A stretch of DNA of 36,447 nt from CAZFDT01 sp964518335 (GTDB lineage Bacteria; Planctomycetota; Phycisphaerae; Phycisphaerales; Phycisphaeraceae): contig CAZFDT010000051.1 of NCBI GenBank assembly GCA_964518335.1, positions 1-36,447 on the forward strand, given 5' to 3'. Of the stretch, positions 1 through 7,220 are shown one piece after another. The position numbers and the translations under genes were made by a program. Each line of letters begins with the position of its first letter. The first letter of the stretch is position 1. The notes below the pieces were generated by a model. The model saw only the letters and a list, made by a program, of their open reading frames with translations. It did not search any database and was not told where the DNA came from.

Positions 1-35
1 CGGCAGGGTGGGTGTGAGTGGGGAGGCGGGGGCGA

Positions 36-87
36 GGGGGGGGGGGGGGGGGGGGGGGCGGAGGGGGGGGGGGGGGGGGGGGGGGGG
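36..87. repeat. Twin poly-G tracts
   Basis: Two uninterrupted guanine runs of 23 (36-58) and 25 (63-87) bases are separated only by four bases (CGGA), inside an already G-rich stretch starting near position 20. The run lies about 220 bp beyond the stop of the minus-strand membrane-protein gene. Runs this long are prone to slippage and to sequencing or assembly error, so their exact length should not be trusted. Confidence 0.9.
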
Positions 88-115
88 TCAGGGATCAGGG
101 ATCAGGGATCAGGGA
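88..115. repeat. Heptanucleotide array, TCAGGGA x4
   Basis: Four perfect tandem copies of TCAGGGA follow directly on the poly-G tract, and a degenerate fifth copy (ACAGGGT) comes next. With the adjoining guanines this makes evenly spaced G3 tracts separated by four bases, a G-quadruplex-type pattern on the plus strand. No coding frame is associated with it. Confidence 0.9.
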
Positions 116-145
116 ACAGGGTCGCAAGGCGATGGGAGTGGCCGC

Positions 146-170
146 ATGACGTGGTTTTGCTTCACGTCAT
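146..170. terminator. Perfect 8-bp hairpin downstream of the DUF6785 gene
   Basis: ATGACGTG (146-153) and CACGTCAT (163-170) form a perfect 8-bp stem with a 9-base loop. It lies about 140 bp past the stop codon of the minus-strand membrane-protein gene and could end that transcript. There is no U-tract on the minus strand, so this is not a canonical intrinsic terminator. Confidence 0.3.
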
Positions 171-195
171 CCATCATCCATCAGCCATCAGCCAT
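168..195. repeat. Second heptanucleotide array, CATCCAT x2 + CAGCCAT x2
   Basis: Two copies of CATCCAT are followed by two of CAGCCAT, giving 28 bp of exact 7-bp periodicity with one base change between the halves. The period equals that of the array at 88-115 but the sequence differs. The rest of 196-307 holds no gene that I can recognise. Confidence 0.8.
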
Positions 196-307
196 GTCGT
201 CGGAGGGCCACTGCCGAATGGGCAGGCGCATCGACTGGTGAAGATGAAAACCCAGTGATTCCGATTAACGCAAGTCTCTCGAGGGATGGGGAACACGGCC
301 GGGGGGA

Positions 308-2665
308 TTACCTGGCGAAGACGAGATAGGTGGGCAGGGCCAGGCCGGTCGCGGCATGATAGGCGCCGCCGAGGGCGATGAGAAGTGTGGCGGCCAGGAG
401 TTCGCCGGCGATGATGCCGACCATGAGGGGTCGCAGGTGTCGGAAGGCGAGTTGGCCGCCGACGGCGATGACGGCGGACTTGATGGCCCAGCCCAGGAGG
501 AAGGAGACGCTGAGGATGATGGAGGGGAAGGTTCCCCAGAAGACGAAGAGCACGGGGTGTAGAGGCCACCAGGGCAGTCGCAGGCGGGCGGCGGAGCAGA
601 GGAGGAAGACGGCCAGACCCGACGCCAACCAGGCGGCGTGGTGGCGGTGGAGGTGGATGAGGTTGAGGCGATCCAGGCCGTGCGACCAGACGGCGTCGTG
701 CAGCTCGCCGGTGGCGCGGAGGTCGGAGACGGTGGCGGCCAGCTCGTCGAGGGGGAGTTGGGAGACTTCCTCGGCGATCCACCAGCCCACGGTGCGGTTC
801 ATGCCCATGGCGTAGTGGGTGGCGAGTGTGACGATGATGGTCACGGCCAGCCCGAGGGCGAGCACGCCGCCGGCGAGCGGGGCGAAGCGCCGCGGGGCGA
901 TGCCTCGGGGGCGATCGGCCAGGCGCAGGGCGTTGGCGAGCTGCGGCATGAGGGCGTCGCTGGTATCGACCAGGAAGATGAGGCTGAAAAGGGTCAGGAC
1001 GAGCAGCCCGGTAGGCCCGATCGTCTGGGCGCCGACCAGGGCCACCAGGGCGGTGACGGGCAACCAGCCGGGGTGGACGAACAGGGCGCCGGTCTCGGCG
1101 TTGACGCGGGCGATGACCAGTTGAATCATCAGGGCCATGGCGACGACGACCGCGGCCCAGACCAGCGGCACGCCCAGTCGGTGAAGCACGAGAATCATCG
1201 CCGCCACGCTCAGCCCGAAGAGGCGAGCGCCCCAGAGGCAGTACGAGGGCGTCCGGGCGTCGCGGCCCAGCCCGACGGCGGCGCGGGCCACCCGCAGGTA
1301 GTGCTCGCGCCCGGCATAGAGCGTCATCACGGCCAGACCGATGCCGGCGCCCAGGAGCATCATGTTGTGGTTGCCCGCGTTGTTCCAGCCGGTCTTTACC
1401 TGCGTGCCCGCGCCGATGAGCACCGCGCCCATGGCCGTGAACAGCGGCAGGGACAGGCCCAGGCTCAGCGACACCTGCCGCGTGAGGAAGAAGGCGAAGG
1501 CGATGGCGGTGGGCAGGATGAACGGGCGGTACAGGCCCCACGAGCCGGGGACCAGTTGGGCATCGGGAAAGAGCGTCATGAGGGCGGAAAAGTCCTGCCG
1601 CAAGGGCAGGTGTATGGGGAAGGCGGGCCACCACAGGTGCAGGGCGTTGCAGGCGTGCAGCAGCAGCATGGCGACGAAGCCGATCCAGAACAGGGAGGTG
1701 CGAGCGACATCGGGCAGCACGCCGCGGCCGGTGCGTGTGGCGGCAAGCTCGATGAACTGCACGACGGGGTACGCCAGCCGCTCGCGTTGCACCCATTGGG
1801 GGTGGACGACGAGCACCAGTCCCAGGGACGCCAGCGCCAGCAGCAGGAACAGGCCGCCCCAGAGGCGAATGGCCGGCCACCAGGCGCGCCAGGGCAGCGA
1901 AGCTGCGGTCGCCGTCGCACCGTCGGGCGAGCCGGTGATGATGGCGTCGCTGACCTGGGGGTCGTTGCGGCCGCCCAGCAGCAGCACGCCGTCGCCGCCG
2001 GGCATGGGCGCGATCCAGTCGGGATATGCCGACGCCAGCTCGGCCCGCCGTCGTGCGGCGATCGCCTGGGCATCGCTCGTGTCCGGCGGCTCGATCCAGC
2101 GGTTGATTGCCGTCAGCAGCAGGTCGGCCTGGCGATGGTCGGCATGCTCGGAGGTGATGACGGCGTCGATCACTCGACGAGCCTCGTCGTCGAGTGATCG
2201 CCACAGGCCGACCGCCGGGTCGATGCCAGCCTGGGCATCGTGGCGCAGCGCCATCGCCAGCGCCGGCCAGTGGCGGACGTGGCCGGCGCCCAATGTCGCC
2301 GACCCGCTGGGCACATACGACAGGGCGTGCGCCGACTGCCAGTTGGGCTGGTTCTTGATCCAGTGCGAGGGCAGCGCGACCATGGGCATGAACAGGCGGG
2401 AGAACGCCGAGCCTGGAAAGCTGCACGCCAGGAGAATGATCGCACCGATGACGATGGCCTCGACGCCGGTGAGCGGCGCCCGATCGCCCGCCAGGCGCAG
2501 CAGCGGATTGAGCAGCAGGAGCAGGGCCGTCACCGCGCCGAACGCCGCCACGGGCAGAAGCGAGCCGGTGAGCGGCTGCTGCAGCAGCACCCAGTCATTG
2601 TGATAGCCCACCGCCGCGAGCAACAGCGCCAGCAGGACACCCAGGACCAGACTGCGCCACGTCAC
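308..2665 (-). CDS. DUF6785-type multi-pass membrane protein
   Basis: A 785-residue integral membrane protein. Three hydrophobic segments lie in the first ~90 residues. A hydrophilic loop of about 170 residues follows, with polar motifs such as HWIKNQPNWQ and GGRNDPQVSD. From about residue 265 to the end there are roughly ten more membrane segments, with a Lys/Asn-containing stretch QVKTGWNNAGNHN near the middle. The length and layout match the DUF6785/DUF6784 proteins common in Planctomycetota and Verrucomicrobiota, whose function is not established; a transport role is plausible but is inference. The start is GTG, with AGGAG about ten bases upstream. It begins only 29 bp after the GH89 stop on the same strand, so the two are almost certainly co-transcribed. 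It may import the GH89 substrate. Confidence 0.85.
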   Translation of the reverse strand: MTWRSLVLGVLLALLLAAVGYHNDWVLLQQPLTGSLLPVAAFGAVTALLLLLNPLLRLAGDRAPLTGVEAIVIGAIILLACSFPGSAFSRLFMPMVALPSHWIKNQPNWQSAHALSYVPSGSATLGAGHVRHWPALAMALRHDAQAGIDPAVGLWRSLDDEARRVIDAVITSEHADHRQADLLLTAINRWIEPPDTSDAQAIAARRRAELASAYPDWIAPMPGGDGVLLLGGRNDPQVSDAIITGSPDGATATAASLPWRAWWPAIRLWGGLFLLLALASLGLVLVVHPQWVQRERLAYPVVQFIELAATRTGRGVLPDVARTSLFWIGFVAMLLLHACNALHLWWPAFPIHLPLRQDFSALMTLFPDAQLVPGSWGLYRPFILPTAIAFAFFLTRQVSLSLGLSLPLFTAMGAVLIGAGTQVKTGWNNAGNHNMMLLGAGIGLAVMTLYAGREHYLRVARAAVGLGRDARTPSYCLWGARLFGLSVAAMILVLHRLGVPLVWAAVVVAMALMIQLVIARVNAETGALFVHPGWLPVTALVALVGAQTIGPTGLLVLTLFSLIFLVDTSDALMPQLANALRLADRPRGIAPRRFAPLAGGVLALGLAVTIIVTLATHYAMGMNRTVGWWIAEEVSQLPLDELAATVSDLRATGELHDAVWSHGLDRLNLIHLHRHHAAWLASGLAVFLLCSAARLRLPWWPLHPVLFVFWGTFPSIILSVSFLLGWAIKSAVIAVGGQLAFRHLRPLMVGIIAGELLAATLLIALGGAYHAATGLALPTYLVFAR

Positions 2666-2694
2666 GCTGATGCGACTCCTTCGTGCGAAGCGGA

Positions 2695-4917
2695 TCAGGC
2701 ATCCACCCGCGCGTCGACGACTTCGGCGGCCTCACGGCCTGCGGCCGGCATGTCGGCGCGGTGAATGTCCGCCGCGTAGTGGGCCAGCAGACTGCGGCTG
2801 AGCTCCACCGCATCGCCCTGGGCTTCACAAGGATAAGCATCGGTCCGACGGGCCCACTGACACTCCCATTCGCACAGGTCGCGTTGGATGCGATCCCACT
2901 GCGGCGGCAGGCCGGCGTCCATCGCCAGCTTCACCTCGTCGAAGAAGCGACGCCACCGCTCGTGGTAATAGCCGCGCATCAGGCCCGACCACTCTTTGCG
3001 GGCATAGTCGCGCAGCATCCCGCCGGGTCCGCCCCACATCGTGATCTGGGTGCGGGCGTTCCATTCGTAGTGATCGGCCTCGGCGTCGGTCGTCGCACAC
3101 GCCCGCGCATCGCGCAGCCAGCAGCCCAGCAGGAACTCGCGCCGCGTCGCCAGCAGCCGATCCATGTCGAGAACCAGGGCCAGGTAACGTTGCATGGCCA
3201 GCTCCATCGCCGGGCGCTGGCCCATGTCGTGGTGGCGCTTCACTTCGCCCAGCAGAAGCGGCGCGAGATTGCTCAGCACCTGCCGTCCCACGTCCACCAG
3301 GTCGTACAGCCACGGATCGACGCCGTGCAGCGCATGGTCGCTGATCAGCAGCAGCTCCCAGGCCTGCGCCAGGTCGGGGAGGGGGTACCACGTGTCGAAC
3401 CGGGCCGACACCTCCAAACGCGGCGGGACGGTGAGCAGGCACGAGGGCGTGGCTTTGACCGAGGTGGGCATGCGATAGACGGTGCGTTCGAGGATCTGCC
3501 ACGCCTTGGCGGCCGAGTGCGGCAGTTGACCATAGCGGCGACGGGCGTACTCGACGATCCACTCGTCCAGGCGTGGGCGTCGGTCGCGCCACATGAGGTC
3601 GGTGGTCAGGTCATAGACGACGGGGTTCTGGCCGATGCCCTCGGAGGTGACGCCCATGCCGATGAGGTGGCCGCGGTCGGGATGGGCGCGGGCCTCGTGG
3701 AGTTGTCGGGCGATGGCGCGGAGGTTGCCGTACATGGACCGGTTGCCGCCGAAGCCGTGCAGCACGTTCCAGATCCACGGCGTGCCGTAGTAGCCTTCGG
3801 TGCGTTGCCAGATGGGGTGCTTTTCGCTGTGGAGATCGAGGACGACGAGCCTGCCGCGCGGCACGGCCTGGAGAAAGGCCTTGATCTGCGGCGGCTGCCA
3901 GAAGTCGGGCGCGTCGGGGTTGAAAAAGAACATCCAGCCCTGCATGACGTAGTGCGCGTCCGGATCGACGCGGGCCATCACGTCGTAGAGGGATCGGTTC
4001 ATGCCGCGCAGGTATTCCAGGTCGTTGCTGGGGGGGCTGTTCTCGTTGAAGCAGTCGCAGGAGTAGAAGTGGTCGGTGCCGTACATCCGCGTCTGCTCGC
4101 GGAGGAAGGCTTCGCCGATGCGGGTGAAGAGCGGGTCGTCGGGATCGAGCAGGTACGTGCCGGGGAAGTGGCTGGCCCAGTCCTTGAGGCGACGGATGCG
4201 GGCGTCGGGATAGAGTCGCTGCAGTGGTCCGGGCACGTGGCCGGTGAACGCCGGGAGCAGCGGCGTCATGCCCAGCTCGCGCTGGCGGGCGAGAATGCGC
4301 TGCTGCAGTTGCTGGCTGCGGTCGATCCACGACTGCGGCAGCGGGCCGCCCCAGCCGTCGAGATTGCCCATCCATCCCCACGCCAGGAACGCCGGCCCGG
4401 CGAAAAAGCCCCCCAACTCCTCGTCGGTCAGGCCCATCGCCCGGTACACGCGCTGCCACACCGCCTCCTGCCCCGTGATCGCCAGCGGCAGGTTGATCCC
4501 CGACAGCGCCATCCAGTCGATCTCGCGTTCCCATCTTGCCCAGTCCCACCACGCCATGCTGTAACTGAACGTGCAGTAGTTGAAGCAGTAGCGGTAGCGA
4601 AAGGGGCTGGTCACGACGGTGAGTCGCACGTCGGGCAGGGGCGAGGGCAATGCGAGCTGGTCGCCGCACCAGGACAGGTGACATTGAGCGACACGCTTGA
4701 GGTACCAGTGCAGCCCGGCGGCCAGGGTCAGGGCCGAGGCGCCCCGCACGGTGACGCGGCCGGCGTCGGCCTCGACCGCGAACGTGTCGCGGTCGTGGGT
4801 GTTGACATCGGCGGGCTCAAAGGCAAACTCATGGGCACGCGGCCCCAGCACGCGCTGCGCCAGGCGCCGCACGGCATCGCAGGCATCCAATGGCGGGGTC
4901 GCTCGGGTGCTGCTCAA
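2695..4917 (-). CDS. Alpha-N-acetylglucosaminidase, GH89 (NAGLU-like)
   Basis: A glycosidase that would release terminal alpha-linked N-acetylglucosamine. The sequence follows human NAGLU closely along its whole length: NRYRYYQN-like FRYRYCFNYCTFSYS, WWDWARWEREIDWMALSGINLPLA, GPAFLAWGWMGNL and PAFTGHVP. The catalytic acid/base Glu lies in DCFNENSPP (residue 317 counted from the upstream GTG at 4992, 292 from the start used here). The nucleophile Glu lies in GVTSEGIGQNPVVY (451 or 426). No signal peptide is visible, so a cytoplasmic enzyme is expected. I chose the TTG at 4917 because GGGAG lies five bases upstream and the protein then begins just before the conserved N-domain (DAVRRLAQRVLGP). 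The GTG at 4992 would fall on the predicted transcription start. First gene of a two-gene unit with the DUF6785 protein. Confidence 0.93.
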   Translation of the reverse strand: MSSTRATPPLDACDAVRRLAQRVLGPRAHEFAFEPADVNTHDRDTFAVEADAGRVTVRGASALTLAAGLHWYLKRVAQCHLSWCGDQLALPSPLPDVRLTVVTSPFRYRYCFNYCTFSYSMAWWDWARWEREIDWMALSGINLPLAITGQEAVWQRVYRAMGLTDEELGGFFAGPAFLAWGWMGNLDGWGGPLPQSWIDRSQQLQQRILARQRELGMTPLLPAFTGHVPGPLQRLYPDARIRRLKDWASHFPGTYLLDPDDPLFTRIGEAFLREQTRMYGTDHFYSCDCFNENSPPSNDLEYLRGMNRSLYDVMARVDPDAHYVMQGWMFFFNPDAPDFWQPPQIKAFLQAVPRGRLVVLDLHSEKHPIWQRTEGYYGTPWIWNVLHGFGGNRSMYGNLRAIARQLHEARAHPDRGHLIGMGVTSEGIGQNPVVYDLTTDLMWRDRRPRLDEWIVEYARRRYGQLPHSAAKAWQILERTVYRMPTSVKATPSCLLTVPPRLEVSARFDTWYPLPDLAQAWELLLISDHALHGVDPWLYDLVDVGRQVLSNLAPLLLGEVKRHHDMGQRPAMELAMQRYLALVLDMDRLLATRREFLLGCWLRDARACATTDAEADHYEWNARTQITMWGGPGGMLRDYARKEWSGLMRGYYHERWRRFFDEVKLAMDAGLPPQWDRIQRDLCEWECQWARRTDAYPCEAQGDAVELSRSLLAHYAADIHRADMPAAGREAAEVVDARVDA

Positions 4918-4977
4918 GGGTTCTCCCAGCCGACGGGTCGAGTCATGCAGACGACGCGCACCAGTCGTGAAAATCGC

Positions 4978-5006
4978 TTGACAGGACGACACCTGCAGCT
5001 TAGACT
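4978..5006 (+). promoter_or_regulatory. Sigma-70-type promoter for LacI regulator 1
   Basis: TTGACA at 4978-4983, a 17-bp spacer, then TAGACT at 5001-5006. The -35 is a perfect consensus and the -10 matches four of six positions. Transcription would begin near 5013, directly inside the palindrome at 5014-5027. Confidence 0.6.
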
Positions 5007-5025
5007 GAAGTCAACTTATCGTCAA
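4997..5025 (-). promoter_or_regulatory. Weak candidate promoter for the GH89-DUF6785 unit
   Basis: On the minus strand TTGACG (5025-5020) is followed after 17 bp by TAAGCT (5002-4997), a good -35 with a poor -10. It predicts a start near 4990, leaving about 70 bases of leader before the TTG start at 4917. Its -35 box is inside the LacI-type palindrome. Confidence 0.35.
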
Positions 5026-5027
5026 GT
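5014..5027. promoter_or_regulatory. Candidate LacI-family operator, copy 1
   Basis: ACTTATCGTCAAGT is an imperfect palindrome centred on CG, the usual centre of LacI-family operators; one extra A/T pair extends it on each side. It covers the predicted transcription start of the regulator and the -35 of the divergent GH89 unit. A copy differing at one base lies at 6225-6238, on the other side of the regulator gene. The assignment is inference from position and symmetry. Confidence 0.55.
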
Positions 5028-5075
5028 TTGTCCGCCGGTTCGTTCGCGAAGCGCAGCGAGGAAGTGCCCCCTGCC

Positions 5076-6182
5076 ATGACCACTCGAAGCGGCAACATCC
5101 ACCGTCCCAAACGCGTCACCCTCCGCGACATCGCCGCCGCCGCCCATGTTTCCATCCCCGTGGCAGGGCTGATCCTCAACGGCGGGGCGGGCAACAACTC
5201 CCGCGCCAGCGAAGCCACCACCCAGCGCGTCCGCCGCGTCGCCCAGCGCATGGGCTACCGCCCCAACCTCGCGGCGCGTCATCTCCGTGGCAAACGAACG
5301 TTCACCTATGGCCTGCTGGTCGCCTCCGCCGGCGACCCCCAACGCGCCCTGCTCGTTCAACAACTCGACATCGAAGCCGTCCGGCTCGGCTGCCACACGC
5401 TCATCGGCAACACCATCGCCACCAATCTCGCCAACCAGTCGCTCGACCAGTTCGACTACCACGTGGACGAGTTCGTCCGTCGCGGCGTCGATGGCGTGCT
5501 GTGCGCGGTGCATGCTTGGTCGCAGTCGGATCGCCGCAGGCTACTGCAGCAGCATCCGAATACGGTCTTTTATGAAGATCCGGGCATCCCCGGTTCAGCA
5601 TGGATCGCGCCGGACTATCCCGCGGCGTCTCGGATCAGCGTCGAGCATCTGGTGAAGCGCGGCTGCCGACGCATCGGGCTGGCGATCCTCGATCTGCCGT
5701 GGGACACCTATGCGCAGCGCGTCGAAGGCTATCGCGAGGCGATTCGCGCGGCCGGGCTGACCGGGACGACGCCCGACATCCACTACTGCGCCTGGCGCCG
5801 TCTGGCGCCGGAGTTGGTCGGCGGCATCGTGGCCAGCTTCGATTACCTGTGGGTGATGGCTAATCAGATCGTGGATGATCTCGTGCTGCGCCAGAAGGCC
5901 GACGGCATCATGACGTATGACGACTACCTGGGCGCAGCTCTGGTGACGACGTTGCGGCATCGCGGCATCAAGTGCCCCGATGAGGTGGCGGTGGTCGGCT
6001 TCTCCGATCATATTCTGTCGCCCTGGGCCGATCCGTCGCTGACCACGGTGGACCTCAATTACGGGCATTCGGCAGAACTGATGGTGCCGATGCTCGAGCG
6101 GATCATCACCGAGGGCTGGCCGTCGATGGACGACCGCTCGGCGCGAACGGAGCCAACGCTGGTCGTGCGTGGCTCGGCGTGA
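5076..6182 (+). CDS. LacI-family transcriptional regulator 1
   Basis: A DNA-binding repressor of about 368 residues. The N-terminal helix-turn-helix reads VTLRDIAAAAHVSIPVAGLILNG, followed by the family's QRVRRVAQRMGYRPNLAARHLRG hinge region. A periplasmic-binding-protein-like sensor domain fills the rest and ends with the dimer-core strands VAVVGFSDHILSPWADPSLTTVDL. The ligand is unknown, presumably a sugar released by the neighbouring enzymes. I chose ATG 5076 (GAGGAAG 11 bases upstream) over the in-frame TTG at 5028, which falls almost on the predicted transcription start. Divergent from GH89-DUF6785, it probably controls that unit and itself through the palindrome at 5014-5027, and perhaps the PEP-CTERM gene downstream through the second copy at 6225. 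Confidence 0.92.
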   Translation: MTTRSGNIHRPKRVTLRDIAAAAHVSIPVAGLILNGGAGNNSRASEATTQRVRRVAQRMGYRPNLAARHLRGKRTFTYGLLVASAGDPQRALLVQQLDIEAVRLGCHTLIGNTIATNLANQSLDQFDYHVDEFVRRGVDGVLCAVHAWSQSDRRRLLQQHPNTVFYEDPGIPGSAWIAPDYPAASRISVEHLVKRGCRRIGLAILDLPWDTYAQRVEGYREAIRAAGLTGTTPDIHYCAWRRLAPELVGGIVASFDYLWVMANQIVDDLVLRQKADGIMTYDDYLGAALVTTLRHRGIKCPDEVAVVGFSDHILSPWADPSLTTVDLNYGHSAELMVPMLERIITEGWPSMDDRSARTEPTLVVRGSA

Positions 6183-6224
6183 GGCGTAAGTCGACACGCC
6201 GCGAGGTGGCGACGCCGCATTGGG

Positions 6225-6238
6225 ACTTATCGTCGAGT
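6225..6238. promoter_or_regulatory. Candidate LacI-family operator, copy 2
   Basis: ACTTATCGTCGAGT matches the site at 5014-5027 in 13 of 14 positions. It lies 43 bp past the LacI 1 stop codon and about 180 bp upstream of the PEP-CTERM gene. I could not find a convincing promoter next to it, so the promoter it would control is unclear. Confidence 0.5.
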
Positions 6239-6418
6239 GTCCCGGAAAGGAAGGTCGGCAGATCAACAGCACAGCACAGCACGTCTGACACGACAGTCAT
6301 CCGGGCCCGGGGACGTCGGATCGCTTCATCGTCAGTCATGTGCGTGTCGAGTTCACACGCCTCGCGCGAGGCAATCGCACGGCATGGCCATGTATGGGTA
6401 TCAAGTGGAGAAACAGTC

Positions 6419-7105
6419 ATGTTGATGAAAAGCTCAATCGTGGTGTGGGGTGGCATCGCGTTGCTGTCGGCCTCCGTCGCTTCGGCGGGGGTTTTGTTCA
6501 CGCCGGCGACGCAGACGGGCGGAACCAGTGGAAGCGGGATGTTGTCCGATGGCCTGCTGGGACCCGAGATGGGTTCAGTTGACAACACCGCCTACGGCAA
6601 CTTCTGGGGCAACGGCAGCGGCGACGGCGTCAACAGCTTCATGGCCACACGATTCAGCGGTCCTATCGAAGGCGAGTGGGACCTGGGTGTCGTCCATAAC
6701 CTGGACACCTTCACCGCCCGCTACTGGAAAGTCGGCGACGATGGCCCCGGCCAGTTCGAGGTCTATCTCAGCGACGACGGCAATTACGACGTGTCCCCCA
6801 CGGTCACACTCCTGACTACCGCGCAGCCCCCGTGGGGCACCGGCTGGGACGGCGTCCTCTACTTCAGAGCCTACGAGCAGGCGTACGACCTGAGCGGATA
6901 CTCGGCCCGCTTCATCAAAATCGTCGCGCCCTTGGCGTCTCAGACGTTTCCTGACGCCTATGTGGGCATCTCTCCGGCTGGTCTCTCGGGCTGGCAAGGC
7001 ATAGCCGAGTACACGATGACCGGCGGCCCAGTTCCCGAGCCCGCGTCGGCGTGCCTGCTGGCAGCCGCGGGTCTGCTGCTGTTGCCCAAACGGCGCCGCG
7101 CCTGA
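6419..7105 (+). CDS. Secreted PEP-CTERM protein
   Basis: A 228-residue exported protein of unknown function. The signal peptide is MLMKSSIVVWGGIALLSASV followed by ASA, with likely cleavage after residue 23. The middle is a beta-rich region with discoidin-like motifs (FSGPIEGEWDLGVVHNLDTF, SARFIKIVAPLAS) suggesting a carbohydrate-binding fold; that is inference. The C-terminus is a textbook PEP-CTERM signal: VPEPAS, a hydrophobic helix of about 16 residues and KRRRA, which directs exosortase-dependent anchoring. Start ATG 6419 is preceded by GGAG eight bases upstream. An upstream extension of the same frame was rejected because it would bury the signal peptide. It lies between LacI 1 and the 874-residue enzyme-like gene. 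Confidence 0.85.
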   Translation: MLMKSSIVVWGGIALLSASVASAGVLFTPATQTGGTSGSGMLSDGLLGPEMGSVDNTAYGNFWGNGSGDGVNSFMATRFSGPIEGEWDLGVVHNLDTFTARYWKVGDDGPGQFEVYLSDDGNYDVSPTVTLLTTAQPPWGTGWDGVLYFRAYEQAYDLSGYSARFIKIVAPLASQTFPDAYVGISPAGLSGWQGIAEYTMTGGPVPEPASACLLAAAGLLLLPKRRRA

Positions 7106-7220
7106 TGCGCTTGGCGTCTTGCTCGATCCCTGGGCATGCCGACCGCGACGTCGCCCCATGGATCGGACTGACTCGCCGTGTATCCTTACTCTGCCTTGCG
7201 GTCGTGAAAGGTTGTAGGCA

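Noticed and set aside
88..195. CRISPR array
   Set aside because: The repeats are direct 7-bp tandems without spacers, and no cas gene is in the window.
638..2197. Long plus-strand open frame of 519 codons
   Set aside because: It lies antisense to the DUF6785 membrane-protein gene and its product is low-complexity, rich in G, E, D and Q, as expected from a shadow frame in GC-rich DNA.
2683..5079. Plus-strand open frame of 798 codons across the GH89 gene
   Set aside because: It has no recognisable domain and mirrors the GH89 gene, whose minus-strand product matches NAGLU end to end.
6179..6418. N-terminal extension of the PEP-CTERM protein at 6419
   Set aside because: It would place 80 unrelated residues ahead of a clear signal peptide. 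GGAG eight bases before 6419 supports the shorter form.
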